The translations under genes were made by a program, and so were the position numbers. A stretch of 64,000 nucleotides of DNA from Bimastos eiseni (Eukaryota > Annelida > Clitellata > Crassiclitellata > Lumbricidae): the NCBI GenBank assembly GCA_959347315.1, contig OY365807.1:7971415-8035414 (forward strand), written 5' to 3'. This document shows, piece after piece, positions 24,757 through 36,657 of the stretch. The stretch's first letter is position 1, and every line of letters begins with the position of its first letter. The notes below the pieces were generated by a model. It worked only from the letters and a program-made list of their open reading frames with translations. It had not been told where the DNA came from and ran no database searches.

Positions 24757-27406
24757 TTAACCTTGACAGTGCGTTATGCCATCTTGGACGTCTAGGTGGT
24801 AGATACCGGTCAGTTGACAGCTGTTGTCTGCTGCGTATCCCATATAGGCACATGGGTCCAGTCCACAGGAACAGTCATCGCACGAACCCTACATATGAAG
24901 ACAAAGAAAATACTTTTTATCGCTTATTTGTCTGCTATATGTTCGCTGTTTCCCAACGACAACATCATTTAATGCTGCGTACCAAATATTTCTGACATAT
25001 AAAGTCTGAACATAGAAGTGACCAAAGTCCCTAGAAACTCAATTGGCTATGTAATATGTAAGCCCAAATAAATCGGATGAAATGATGAATAGTGTCAACA
25101 AGCTAACATAGATTTAAACCTGACTGGAAGGTGCAATGCCAACAGAACAGTTCGCATAAACAGTATCAACAGTTTTGCCATCAGAGATATTTGGATCAGT
25201 ATAAAAGAATTTAATCTCTTTTCAAATAACCACGTAGCCACTTTTGTAACTAGATTTCTTTCAAAGAAAACATGCAAGAATAGTCCTAGCTAGGCCTACT
25301 GATTGGCATTGGATGACTATGATAGAAATCAGAGTTGTCAAAGTTCCGACCCAGAGCCTTGCCTAAATAAAGTCTGCAATTTTAAAATAAATGTTCAAGT
25401 TTTCTGTCATGATTGCATGCGAAGCGAAAGCAATTTGCTATGCAATATTAACAGGCAAGTCAATACTAAATCCACACTGCGCAATAGAAGTTTTGATAAA
25501 GTTGAGCTAAACGAAGACTTCGCATGGTAAAATGCATCAATGAGGGTAATTATGCAAACGTTGTTTGTGACAGTTTGTGTTTGTTTCATGCCAGACCGCT
25601 ACCCCATTTCACGGAGTCGTCTCTGTCGCCATGGCCCACCAATTGCTAGATAACAATGTCACTGACCCGCCATTAAAAAAGCTTTGATACCACTGATTGA
25701 AGAGAGGCATGCGTAATTAGGCTGAACAACGCCTCTGACAGGTTAAAGCGAAGCTGTTATGATGGCATGTTGATAGTAACATGCGAGATGGGTCATTTTG
25801 TAATCTAATCTATCAATGAGCCTGATAGCACACACTTGGATGAGAAACTTAACAACAGTGGCCTAATTGTTCAACGTCCATACGCTGACAAAGCATTTTG
25901 CCCTAAAAGATTGTTATCATTTACCTAAATGCAAATGGGCTTATAGAAAAGTATATAATGTTTGTTGAGGCTTACAGGAATGTTTTCGTGGTTGCTGCAT
26001 TCGGTCCTCGACTGATAGCAATCCTCTTCGATTGACTCCGTCATGTAAACAACTGCCCGGAAGTGGCTGCAGGTGAGGGCATCGGCTAGATTAAAATACA
26101 AAAACGGAAATGTTTATACACGCATTGATGATCTAAGTTATTCTGATCTACGTATGTTTCAATAGGTAAACTGCCGACTTTGATCATTTCTGTTACATGT
26201 AAGATCTGAATATACCTTAGCCGCCTAGGCACAGCCATCCTTAACAGAAATGGGGCGCTGTATATCGCCGGTGAATCTCTATTATACAGCTGTTATGATT
26301 TCTTCGAATCCTAAGTGTTGAACATCTGGCCAATCTATTGCTGCTTAGTATTATAAACTTGCATTGTTTATTCGCCCTGTTTGAAACAAATCATATCAAA
26401 ATTGAACTAAGCTCAAGATATTGTTTGATTAGGTATTTACGCTTCCTCAATCCTTCTGTCTCAGCTTGAGACGCTCTCCGCAGGTCCACACTACAGCGTC
26501 CCAATTAAGCTCAGTTACTCTTTGCATCATGTTCATTACGCTATGATATTGTTTCTGAATGTGTAATCGTAATCTCTAGGGCCTAACTCATCTAAGCGCA
26601 ACCAATGCATGAAGTCATATCGTCCGATGGAACTACAGTCATTCTCAAGAATAATTCGCACAATCCATTATCGCGGTCTTAACCCTACTTCACCGTCAAG
26701 CATCATCTCTCATTCATTCAGATTAAGCTGTTAATTAAATATACAACTGAATAATTTGGTTTCTATCTCGTCATTCTTACTAATCGTATGATAACTGTAA
26801 CAGACTAGAATTAATAATGCGCTACTCGAAAGCAGAGTGCAGGGCACCAGCCTATTCACGAGGGTCAGATCAAGTAGGATGGGTTGTCTATGGGGTAATC
26901 AGAAGAATGGTTGCCATAGCGTACATATACTAAATAGAGGAGTCAGAATAGCTACTGAGGCGGGTGTTGTTTATGCGTGTAGAATTGGAAGTCATGGTAT
27001 CAGATTAATTGGGATAGAAATTTTTAAAAGATGGAATTTCAGTTCAAAGTGCAATGTGTGAAGGATGACAGATCCTGAGTCAGATGGTGGGCGAGTGGCA
27101 ATGATGGCGAAAATCAGGAGTTAGATCGTTCAAGAGTCGTTGCGTAACATGGGATACGGATTGGTTGGATAACTTAAGATTAGTGTGACCAGGAGTCCAT
27201 AAAGACTCAGATCGGAGGAGGAGGAGCGAAAGAAAGGGACTGTTTGGATTATACGAATTTGTGAAGACACTTAGACTATGAGTAGGTCTATTGTGTGGAG
27301 TCACAGGGTAGTCAGTGATTGGACTTTGACATGGATTCGATTTTAAATTATTTTAAAAAAGAGTGATTTGGATTAGACTACAGCAATAATGATGATGATG
27401 ATGATG

Positions 27407-27445
<39 letters not shown>

Positions 27446-30400
27446 TAAGAACTCGCTGCTTGATACGTACCACCGCAACCTGGCTGATCGTGTCCACCAT
27501 CTGGGTAAAAGTCAATGTGACCGAGAGGGCGAAGTGTTCCGTAGACCTGCGAGTCGGTGTGAAGTACATCCACGAAATCGGCACAGTCTGGATTCAGTCC
27601 AATCGACAAGTCATTGCTGCTTTCAAACGAGGGACCAGCGGGATCCATACCTGAAGCACGCATCAGTATCGTCTTTCACGTATACAGCAGAGTTACATAG
27701 CGAACAATCCCTAACAAAATGGGACCTTCTGCTACAATTTAAGGTCTACTTAGAATAATTTTTCATGTTCCAGACTTTCTAAAGTGTTCCGAATGACACC
27801 CGTTCAACAGCTTTCTGATGTTATAATTATGTGCATTGAGAGTTTCAGTCTTGTCTGACTGCTTATCCTTCGGTAGAAGCAGTTTTAGAACTAATGTGTC
27901 AGATTGAGACTTTGTATTGGTTAAGGTCAGGTCACGGTCATCTCTGATGATCTTCTTGAACTGACGCCAAACTAATATGTGATTACATTACGACACAATG
28001 AGCAGCGTTGTAACCGCAATCGCCTCCAAGCAATCCAGATGCCCTCACCCGTAACTCCCAAAGACCACCGCATCACTCCTGTCCTCGAATCATTCCACTG
28101 GCTCAAAACACACGTCACTGAACGAATAGAATTATGGTCATATAACCCACCAACAACACACTTCAATCCTGCCAGCCCTAGTACCTCCATCAGTTATTCA
28201 CGGTCCAATCTCTTCGTTCGACCAGTCCCTCATCCACCCTAACACTACTCCGCACCTCCGTAACATCATCACTGAAATATATTGCAAATTGCTCCATAAC
28301 AATTGCTACCCCCTGTTTGGAACAAACTCCAACCAGTATTATGATAGATATCCTATTCATCATACGATCTCAACCAAAACATCACCTCTTGCTATCACAA
28401 GATCTTTCTCTCAAACCTAAAACATCTCTTTTCGGAAATCCTACTCAGATTCCTTCTCTTCCACTTTTGTGTACCTCGTACGCAGTTTAGACCCCATCCA
28501 CCTAGAGGCCTAGTCGCTGACCTTCCATCTGCCTGACACTCTGGATGTTGACCTATCAACTGCTTTGGTCATGTGGCCCAGCTAGCTTAGACGTCATAGA
28601 AAAGTCGACTTTACTATTACGATATGACCGCAGTAGACGCAGGCTACACATGACAATAAAGAATGCAAATAACTTGCCATTCTTTACATGAAAGCTATGT
28701 TGTTCTGTATTGCTTAGAATCATTTTTATCGAAGTGTGTATACCTGTAATTCTTCCAATTTTCGGTATTGAGTGCTGGCCTGTGTGTCCACACACGTGAG
28801 ATCCAAGACTGTGTCCAACACACCACATACGCGAATGGTCTCCACCGCCGCTGCTGACGAGGTTATCAATAACTAGAGCCGTGTATGCTCCGGTTGTGCG
28901 AGTGTTCGAAGCAGCCTGAAGGTAGTTAAGGATGTCAGCTCCACCTTCCCAGCCAACAATGACGACGTTTATATCTTCCTATCAAATTCACAGAACACAC
29001 GCACACATCAATAGACCACCAGTTACTCCTGGCAACACTTGCAAAAAGCTTTGGTGTCTCTGGGGCTGCCTTACACTGGTTAGCTTCATACCTAGTTGAC
29101 CGCAATCAGCAGGTGGGCATTGGATCTGCTCGGTCGGAGCCCACACTTTGCACTGCTGGAGTGCCAAAAGGATCTGTCCTCAGCCCTTTACTATTTACAG
29201 TCTTTACTTCCCCAATCAGTCGGATAGCTAAGCACTTTGGAATTCAATTATAACAGTAAATAGATGATACTCAGCTCCATATTGCTCTGTCACACACTGA
29301 TCAGTCTGGTAAACTAAATCTGGAAGAATGCCTCTCAATCATATATGCATGGTTCTGTTTCAATGGTTTGGCCATAAACCCAGACAAGTCTGAAGCAATT
29401 GTATTTGGCTCATGTCAACGCCTGCGTTCTTTCCCTATGCTCTCTAGCATTGAACTGGCTGGCACTGCTGCGCCGCTTTCAGACTCTGTTCAAACACTTG
29501 GGGTTACCCTCGACAGCAAGCTCACATTTCGACCTCACATAACAAACCTTTGTAAATCTTGTTTTTACCACATCAGGGCAATACGTCACATAAGGTCGGC
29601 TCTAACTCAAAATATGTCTGAAACTATAGCCTGCTCACTTGTCTCCTCTCGCCTCGATTAGGCTAATTCACTTTTTGTCGGTCTCTCAGACCATGAACTC
29701 AAAAGGCTTCAACGTATCCAAAATACATTAGCTCGAGTAGTGCTACGTGTCCCTCTACGAACATACTCCTCTGCCCTACTCCACCAGCTGCATTGGCTCC
29801 CTGTTGAATTTAGAATCAAATTTAAGTTAGCTTGTTTGACCTACAAAACCATCATCACCAGTACACCCACCTATATTCATGCTCTACTAACTCCTTACAT
29901 TCCTCCTCGTTGCTTACGATCATCAAGTACAGATCTTTTAGTTGAACCACGATGCAGAACAGTTATGGGCTCTCGTGCATTTCATGTCTCTGCTCCTAGG
30001 GAATGGAATCGACTGCCACTCTCTCTTCGTAGCTCAAATTCACTTCCTACCTTCAAAAAGCGACTCAAAACTCACTATTTCTCTTTGGCTTTCAAGGATT
30101 TGGAAATCTAATTGCATCTTCTCCTGGCGACTGACTATCCGCGCCTCAGATTCACATTTAGGTGTGACCCTGTGCGCGTTACAAATTTAATAATAATAAT
30201 AATAAAAATAATAATAATAATATTAAAAATAATAATAATAATACAACTTCTGTTGAAGAGATGACTATGGTTGAGCGTGTGGAGTATGATTGTGTAGACT
30301 GAAGGAATGAGTGACGGCCTGACTGGATATATGGATGGACGAATGGTTGGATCTTGACTGAAAGGTGGAGACGGGTAAGAAATGTGGGGGACAAACGCAA

Positions 30401-32403
30401 AATGTGTCCCCTCTCTTTAAAAGGTAGGGGACTTGTTCCCTCGACCTCCCCTCCCCGAGATCGCCGTCTCTAAATGGACAAACGAATGAGTGGACAAACG
30501 ATGGATGGAATTATAACAGATTAGAAAGATTTAGAAACACTGTTATGACGAAGCATAAAATTATATCTGATAACGTTAGAGCTAAAGTCGCATTTACAAT
30601 CGATTAATAATGAACTTGGTAAGAAAGAAAGTTGGGTGGATAATATATATATATATATGGAACATTTTAAAATCTGTGAAATACCCAATTTCTTTATACT
30701 CCCAACTTATATATATAGAACATTTAAAACTCTGTGAGACAGACTACATGAGTGTGGCGATCATAGACGTCGCATAATTATCTACCCTGTCGAGGAAAGC
30801 GTCTTTCATGTCATCCATCCATCCGTTGTCGCCATTGCCCTGGTAGCCATGGACGATGAAAGCAGTCCTCTGCAGAGGCTGGAAAGCGTTTCTACATAGT
30901 AAAGCAATCAATCAATGGACTTAAATCTCTGTAATAACTGACATCGTATTATAAGAAAGTAAGGAAGTATTAAACGAAAGCATGGTGATGGCTTTACATG
31001 CAGAGGCACAAACAAATTTATGACAAATAAACGCGCAAATATCTATAAATATTTACAGACTCGTCTATATGTTAAAGTCTAATATATCACACAAACACAC
31101 ATTGCCTTTTGCACCGTGCTGGGCATGGTTACTGATCCAAGGCATTGTTATTCAATTTCCATTTGTCCGTTGCTGCATTGTGCACAATATATTATATATA
31201 TATATAATATATATATTACTGACTGTTTTAGCCGATTGCCCCATCACTCGGACTGCCGATTCATAGACTGCTTTACTGACTGATTGATGAATTTAGCACC
31301 TCATTGACTGACTGACTGACTGACTGACTGACTGACTGACTGACTGACTGACTGACTGACTGACTGACTGACTGACTGACTGACTGACTGACTGACTGAC
31401 TGACTGACTGACTGACTGACTGACTGACTGACTGACTGACTGACTGACTGACTGACTGACTGACTGACTGACTGACCGAACAACCGACCGACTGACTGAC
31501 TAACTGACTGACTGACTTGCTGACTGATTGACTTCCTGGTTGCTCACTTAATCCGACCTACCAACGGATTAAGTGACCGCCTTGTAATCAACTGACTGAT
31601 TGAGCAAATGACAGAACGAATGACTACTTCAACGACTGAATGATTAATTAAATTAATGCCTATAAATGAATGATGCATTGTGTAAAACAACAAATTTAAA
31701 TGACTGAACGACGGAATACTCACGGAACTTCGGTATGATCAAACGATTGTCCAATGGCTGGATTGGATCGTGTATACAACGTGTAAGATGGATCGATTTC
31801 ATTGATGCACCAAGGAAGTGGAAGACCATCAAAGGGTCGGTCGTCAGTGAAGCATCCGATGTCTGGACAGCAGACATCAGCAGCCCTGTGAACACGAAAC
31901 AGATCTCTGCGCATTTACCCTCTCATCGTTTATTGGACCTCATCATAATATAGATAAGCGCTCTATCGTGTTGATATAAGTGAACTCTTTCACCAAGGGG
32001 TTACTAGATAAATGCAGTTGAATAGCTCTTTGTTTAGACGTCAGGAGTTTGATAACGTACGCCTGTTTTTCCTTCGTCGTCGCCTATGTATAACTTGGTA
32101 GATCATTTGGGGAAAATAGGTGCTAAACAAAAGTCTAAAGGGCGTAAGGTCATCGCCAAGTTAGAAGATTGTGAATTGGAAATAGGGTTTTGTCAGAGTT
32201 TGGCCAAATCAATTTTTTTCAATCTAAGTGTTTGAAACGAAGCAGAAATCAAGTTTGGCTAGAGTATTTAATAGATAAATTTCTTACGTTGTTCAAGCAT
32301 TACGTTTTGTCGTGATTTAACTAGTGGACGGTGAGCTGCCCAATTCAGAAAAGACGTACCATGATGCTGCGACTAACGTCAGGAGAACCAAGGGGCTCAA
32401 CAT
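24757..32403 (-). CDS. Secreted pancreatic-lipase-family enzyme, copy L1 (PLAT-less)
   Basis: Seven exons on the minus strand: 32360-32403, 31724-31885, 30786-30891, 28744-28978, 27471-27650, 25976-26085 and 24757-24888. All have GT/AG borders and compatible phases, giving 322 residues without a stop. Order: signal peptide (residues 1-15), N-terminal CCPDIGCFTDD, TAFIVHGYQ strand, nucleophile elbow GHSLGS (Ser161), GMDPAGP (Asp185), CSHFRAV (His250), then a cysteine-rich end. These equal the Ser-Asp-His triad of pancreatic lipases, which hydrolyse acylglycerols or phospholipids outside the cell. The lid between Cys241 and Cys248 is six residues, against more than twenty in classical lipase, and the PLAT domain is missing; both features are typical of phospholipase A1-like members. 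A truncated LINE sits in intron 3, and a GACT array in intron 2. L2 is the closest paralogue. Substrate is not decided by sequence. Confidence 0.9.
26686..27455 (+). mobile_element. L1-specific intron insertion with GAT/AAT tail
   Basis: L1 and L2 intron 5 align up to about 26685 and again from about 27456. The intervening roughly 770 bp is absent from L2 (junction near 38375) and ends in a GAT/AAT run, as non-LTR insertions often do. No reverse transcriptase motif was seen, so it may be a SINE or a LINE 3' fragment. Confidence 0.45.
27386..27445. repeat. (GAT)n(AAT)n microsatellite
   Basis: Pure trinucleotide run of GAT then AAT, 25 bp from the splice donor of L1 exon 5. The matching L2 position has none. 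Confidence 0.9.
29014..30242 (+). mobile_element. 5'-truncated CR1/L2-type LINE in L1 intron 3
   Basis: The plus strand encodes, in order, an RT palm segment (GVPKGSVLSPLLF), an I-D-D-T-Q-L catalytic box, LAINPDKSEAIVFG, and the ORF2 C-terminus with REWNRLPLSLR. Stop codons just before the catalytic box and after SSRLD make it inactive. It ends in an AAT-rich microsatellite tail. The same intron of L2 lacks it: the flanks CACACAT-AATA and CAACTT are contiguous at about 39945-39955, which is the preserved empty site. Confidence 0.88.
30370..30480. repeat. GGGGACAA... dispersed repeat, three copies
   Basis: A segment with GTGGGGGACAAACG and AGGTAGGGGACTTGTTCCC occurs here, in L2 at about 40080-40195, and again at about 56630-56745 outside the lipase introns. 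The first two are explained by the gene duplication; the third indicates a mobile or dispersed repeat. Confidence 0.6.
31304..31476. repeat. (GACT)n microsatellite in L1 intron 2
   Basis: About 43 pure GACT units followed by interrupted ones. The Ser-Gln-Ser-Val repeat frame on the minus strand is an artefact. The same array, about 42 units, lies at the matching place in L2. Confidence 0.96.
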
Positions 32404-32488
32404 CTTCGCCAGTTTCTCGTTGCTATGAAAATATTACATAAATGTCTTTCGTGTACAAAAGCTTACTCTCTGATAGACGCTGCGGTCA

Positions 32489-32530
32489 TTTATATACAAT
32501 CGTAACGCAGTGTGTGACTTATGACATCTG
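32489..32530 (-). promoter_or_regulatory. L1 core promoter: TATA box plus conserved upstream 20-mer
   Basis: On the minus strand TATATAAA (32489-32496) lies 86 bp upstream of the L1 ATG. The 20-bp element CAGATGTCATAAGTCACACA (32511-32530) follows 15 bp further upstream. Both recur in the same order before L2 and L3, which supports a functional promoter. Confidence 0.65.
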
Positions 32531-33204
32531 TTCGGTAGCTTGTCGTTGTCAACAGTACTAGTTGCAATGAAACACAACAAACTGCAGATAACGTTTAAAA
32601 ATTCAGAAGGCCTTACACAAGTCCACCTCCATAAACACTTGTTGTTGACAGTTCATTTCATATCATTACTCTCTTAAATTGATATTTGGTGAGAACTGTG
32701 ACCAAATTGAACGTTCGGCCGAGTTTTTTATGTTAAGAATACTAAAAATATTCACGCCGATAGCAAATCCGATAAAGTTCTCAATTCTTTTTAAATTGAT
32801 AACCATTCGAATTTGGACCAAAAAGATAAGCCGATTGGGTCTATATAATGAGTTGGAAATCAAGGATTATTCTATGAGTGCATAAATGCTGTTTGGTATT
32901 CTTAAATACTCCGAGTATTATGGAGTCATGCAATCGCAGACCCATAGTTCCTTTGTGCTTAGCACGACGATAATGTGTTGGAGTGAATTAAAGAACTGTA
33001 CTGCACGATCGTAAGCTTACTCAATCATGTTGTTGCCTTGATATATTGTTTCGATGATGGGTTCTAAAGATTCTAATATATTTCTGGTATCTCAATTCTT
33101 TATCTCTTTAAAAAACCCAAGGTATGCGCTTCTGGTACGGACTGATAGATAGGTAATCAGTGACATCACTTGCTTCAATCGGTTCCATTAGTTCTTTCGA
33201 ACAC

Positions 33205-33330
33205 CCATACCCATTTCCCATAACCATATTCCCTATCTCATACCTTATACTTATATCCCATACCCATTTCCCAAACCCATATTCCAAACCTATACCCATA
33301 TCTCATGCCCATATCCCATACCCATATCAA
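33205..33330. repeat. CCCATA-type degenerate tandem repeat
   Basis: Variants of CCCATAT/CCCATAC repeated about 14 times upstream of L1. The matching site upstream of L2 (about 43250-43275) has only three units. Confidence 0.7.
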
Positions 33331-35749
33331 GCACCCATAAACAGAGCACTCGACCAAACCGATATGGCATTGGCCATTCCTGTATCCAGCGCAGCACGGT
33401 GCATTGCACGAGTTTTCGAGCGTTGTCGATGACCTGTCTTAGAGCACTCAAATTCACTGTAAGTCTTTGGCTAATAAATGGAACCACCGCCATCCACCGC
33501 CATCCACCGCCATCCACCGCCGCTAAACCGTCAAGTCGAAACAAGTTGTTAGCCATCACCTGCAAGTGACTTTGTTCTCACAATAAACGTCAGGATAGGT
33601 TTGGTCATAAATCAATTTACTTGTATACTAGTCATAATAAAAATTGAGTAAACTATGTTAGACCCGCTGTTGTTACGACCTGCAACACTTCTAACAAGAC
33701 AGCACCTCATAATAGAAAATAAAATTAGAGTAAAAATATGCATTGATCAATTATTTTCTTAAATGGCTCATTATTAACTATTTCCTAACTAGGCTTTGAA
33801 CGTCAGGTTTCCTATAATAGGCCTACGGGAGGTGGTCGAAAATATCGTCTTAAATGGTCGCAGATGTTGCGAAGTCACTGACGGTACCACAAACGTAAAT
33901 GCGCTATCAATCAGGGTGGTCGATTATTGGGTGATCAAGGTTGGTCTCACAATTATAGGTCCAGAGGGAACAATTTTATTCAAACAGAGCGTATTGTAGA
34001 ACGCCAGATTAAAAGAATGTGGGCCAATAGTATATAGATCAGCAATATAGTCTCCAGCTAAGAATAGGCCAACATCATGAGACGAGATTGATTTGCAAAC
34101 AAGTAATCAAATTGTTGGTTGATATTATTTAGATTTTTTCCAGGGGCTGTAAAGCTGACGCCGGCCACACAATCTTTGTCGGATGCCATTTTAAATTTTG
34201 CAAATAGGCCTTCACAATTCTCCTATCGTTCATTCTCCCTAATGTTCTCGAGCACAGTCAATTCACAGTCAGTTTTATCAGTATTCCCACACCCCTCCGC
34301 ATATCTCCGGCGTACAAGGGTGAGGATTGGGATATTAAATTGTACCCTAACCCTAACCGATCATCGCGATGCTTAATGTTTTAATATAGTCATTACACAG
34401 AAGCAAAATAAAATAAAATATTTGTCATGTCATATTTATTACTGACCCTGACACTATATCTCGAAACTACACTAACCCTGACTCTAACCGACCCTCAAAC
34501 CCAGGATCAAGTCTCCGCCTATTCGTTAAGCCAGAACTATTCAGCCCCTCTTCGAAATACTGTTGTCTAACAAACGCGCTAAGCTTGATATACGCAAAGC
34601 TGTTAGCAAAGCTAAGTACAGTAACTTTTCTGGAAACACCAGATAACATCTATATGAGCCACCTTTGTAGTCGTTATGTATGTAAACGCGCCAACCTATC
34701 AATATGCTGACAAAATGTCTTGGCTATAAATATCACGTCTCGAGCCAATTAATGTGGGCATACGCCTAATGTAATGAAGAGGGACGATTGCGTGCTAAAC
34801 ATGATAGCGTGAATTTTTTTTCTCTACCGCGGTTAAGAACTTGTGTAGTTTCAAGTTCAACCATCAACTATTGTAGTCTATCTGAGGTCAATTCGCAAGG
34901 CGTCAGAATTTCGTCTGAACGTAAAATCTGATTTCAACTGTGCACCTAACTCGAGCTAAGCAGAGCATACTGTTCGACCAGAGATGATAATTCCAACTAT
35001 TCATTAGATAAACTTGGATGACAGCAGATTCGTCCTTTATTAGGCTTTTGCAAATATCTAGAAATTGCAATTCGATGATTTGATGTTATGAATACAACTT
35101 CATAGATTCTACGCCACAGAAAAAGCCACAACTGAAACGTTCGCCACAAAACTTACGGCAGTAGTGCTTATGCCGCTATGCGTATAATTACCTCACAGGT
35201 TATGTCCCATCCGGCCGTATAGGAAGCTGTGCGTTTCGGTGTCATCAAGCCCTGACCATACAATCCTTCAATTCGCTGTGCATTGTGGTGCATGCATGAT
35301 CATGCAGTTGTCGGGTGGTAAGCGTTCTGAAAATGGACTTTTCTCCAAACAGAACACGTGGACTGAATTTAGGGTACTTTTTTTAATACTGTGACATAAT
35401 TAGGGGAGAAGAGCTGATTAATGCGCTGTCTGATAATAATATTGATAATTACGTGGTTAATGAAAACGTTTCCTTGAATTGTTTATCTAAGACGGGAATA
35501 TTGTTTGGTGATTGATTGCTGAGTGATAATTTGTCACAGATGCTGTTAGGCCTACAGATAACGAATGTGGTTGTGTGCTATCGAAACCGTAACCAACTCT
35601 TCACCCATATTGGGTGAGGAGGTGGGTGCGGTTTACGCACAAAGCAAAGTTTCTGTCAGTTTGTGTTTAGTAAACCAGACTATTATAATAGTGGAGATGA
35701 GGCTTGAGTACAGGTTAATTATTTTTTTTAGTATCTAATATATTTATTA

Positions 35750-35990
35750 AATTTATAACTCGCGCCAGGTCACACAGAAATGTGAATCTTAGGCGGGGAG
35801 TCAGTAGCAAAGAGAAGATGCACTGAGATTTCCAAATCTTGAAAACCATGGCAAAATAGTGAGTTTTTGTCCGCTTTTTTGAAGGAAAGAATTGAATTTG
35901 AGCTACGAAGAGAGAGTGATGGAAGTTGATTTCAATCCTTAGGATCAAAGGCATGAAATGCACGAAAGACAAAGCTGCTCTTCATCGTGG
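35750..35990 (-). mobile_element. 3' fragment of the L1-intron LINE family (L2 side)
   Basis: Reverse complement of the ORF2 C-terminus and 3' end of the element at 29014-30242, more diverged than that copy. Sister of the fragment at 23868-24105. Confidence 0.72.
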
Positions 35991-36657
35991 CTCAGCTGAA
36001 AGACCTGCAGTGCAGTACACGATGCAATCGAACATTTATATAGCGCCATTTACAGCCGTCTACTCAGATGCGCTATCTGCTCTGGCTTATATGATGCTAA
36101 ATGGCTTTATGATCACATAAACTAACATATCAGTTGGCAAAACTCTGCATAGCAATATGAAAATAGTAACAAATGGTGTATATATGCATAAGCGTGGAAC
36201 CAACTAAAGATTACCGTCAACAGCTGACTGACGCCAGGGATGTTCAGAGTCTCTTTTCAAAGTTGCGTCCATAGGGTAAAGCGACAACTGTGATGATCAT
36301 AAGCAACGATGCTTCCTTCGAATACTCAAAATTTAAAGGAAAGATTGAAGATGGGACTATAAGATCGGGAGTGGGGCGATAGATTCGAATTTAGAATAAA
36401 TTGGAGCACCTGAGCTCTGGTACTACGAGAACTTTACAATTCCGCTACCGCATTCATAAAGACTTCTACAGTTTTACGTTTTACGTTTACAATGAATCAC
36501 TTTTAACAATATAACAATAAATCAGACATAAAATCAGTAACAAGTGTTCAAAACAATAGCAATAATTCGGTTGTCATGATCTCTTAATGTCAGTTAATTG
36601 ATGCTGTAATCCCCAGAAGCATTAATTGATTCCAATCTGTTTCTGTCGAACTGCTGA

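Larger units (their letters stand above)
32531..36657. other. L1-L2 intergenic region
   Basis: 32.53-33.56 kb matches the upstream flank of L2 (42.8-43.5 kb). 33.56-34.6 kb is unique spacer. From 34.6 kb the sequence matches the downstream flank of L1. It contains CCCATA-type repeats (33205-33330), an 11-bp CCGCCATCCAC tandem (33487-33525) and a LINE fragment near 35.9 kb. No exon was recognised. Confidence 0.6.

Noticed and set aside
24744..24995. 83-codon plus-strand frame, repeated at 36672-36911
   Set aside because: Antisense shadow of lipase exon 7, whose minus-strand frame is clearly the coding one.
27972..28242. Open frames on both strands repeated identically at 38908-39178
   Set aside because: Perfect duplication of a lipase intron explains the conservation; the frames lie outside the exons and show no domain.
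31301..31483. Ser-Gln-Ser-Val repeat protein on the minus strand
   Set aside because: Translation of the GACT microsatellite inside a lipase intron.
32666..32885. Overlapping 65- and 68-codon frames on opposite strands upstream of L1
   Set aside because: The corresponding region upstream of L2 does not preserve the frames, so they are chance.
34334..34350. CCCTAACCCTAACC, telomere-like
   Set aside because: Only about 2.5 units, no flanking array; not evidence of an interstitial telomere.
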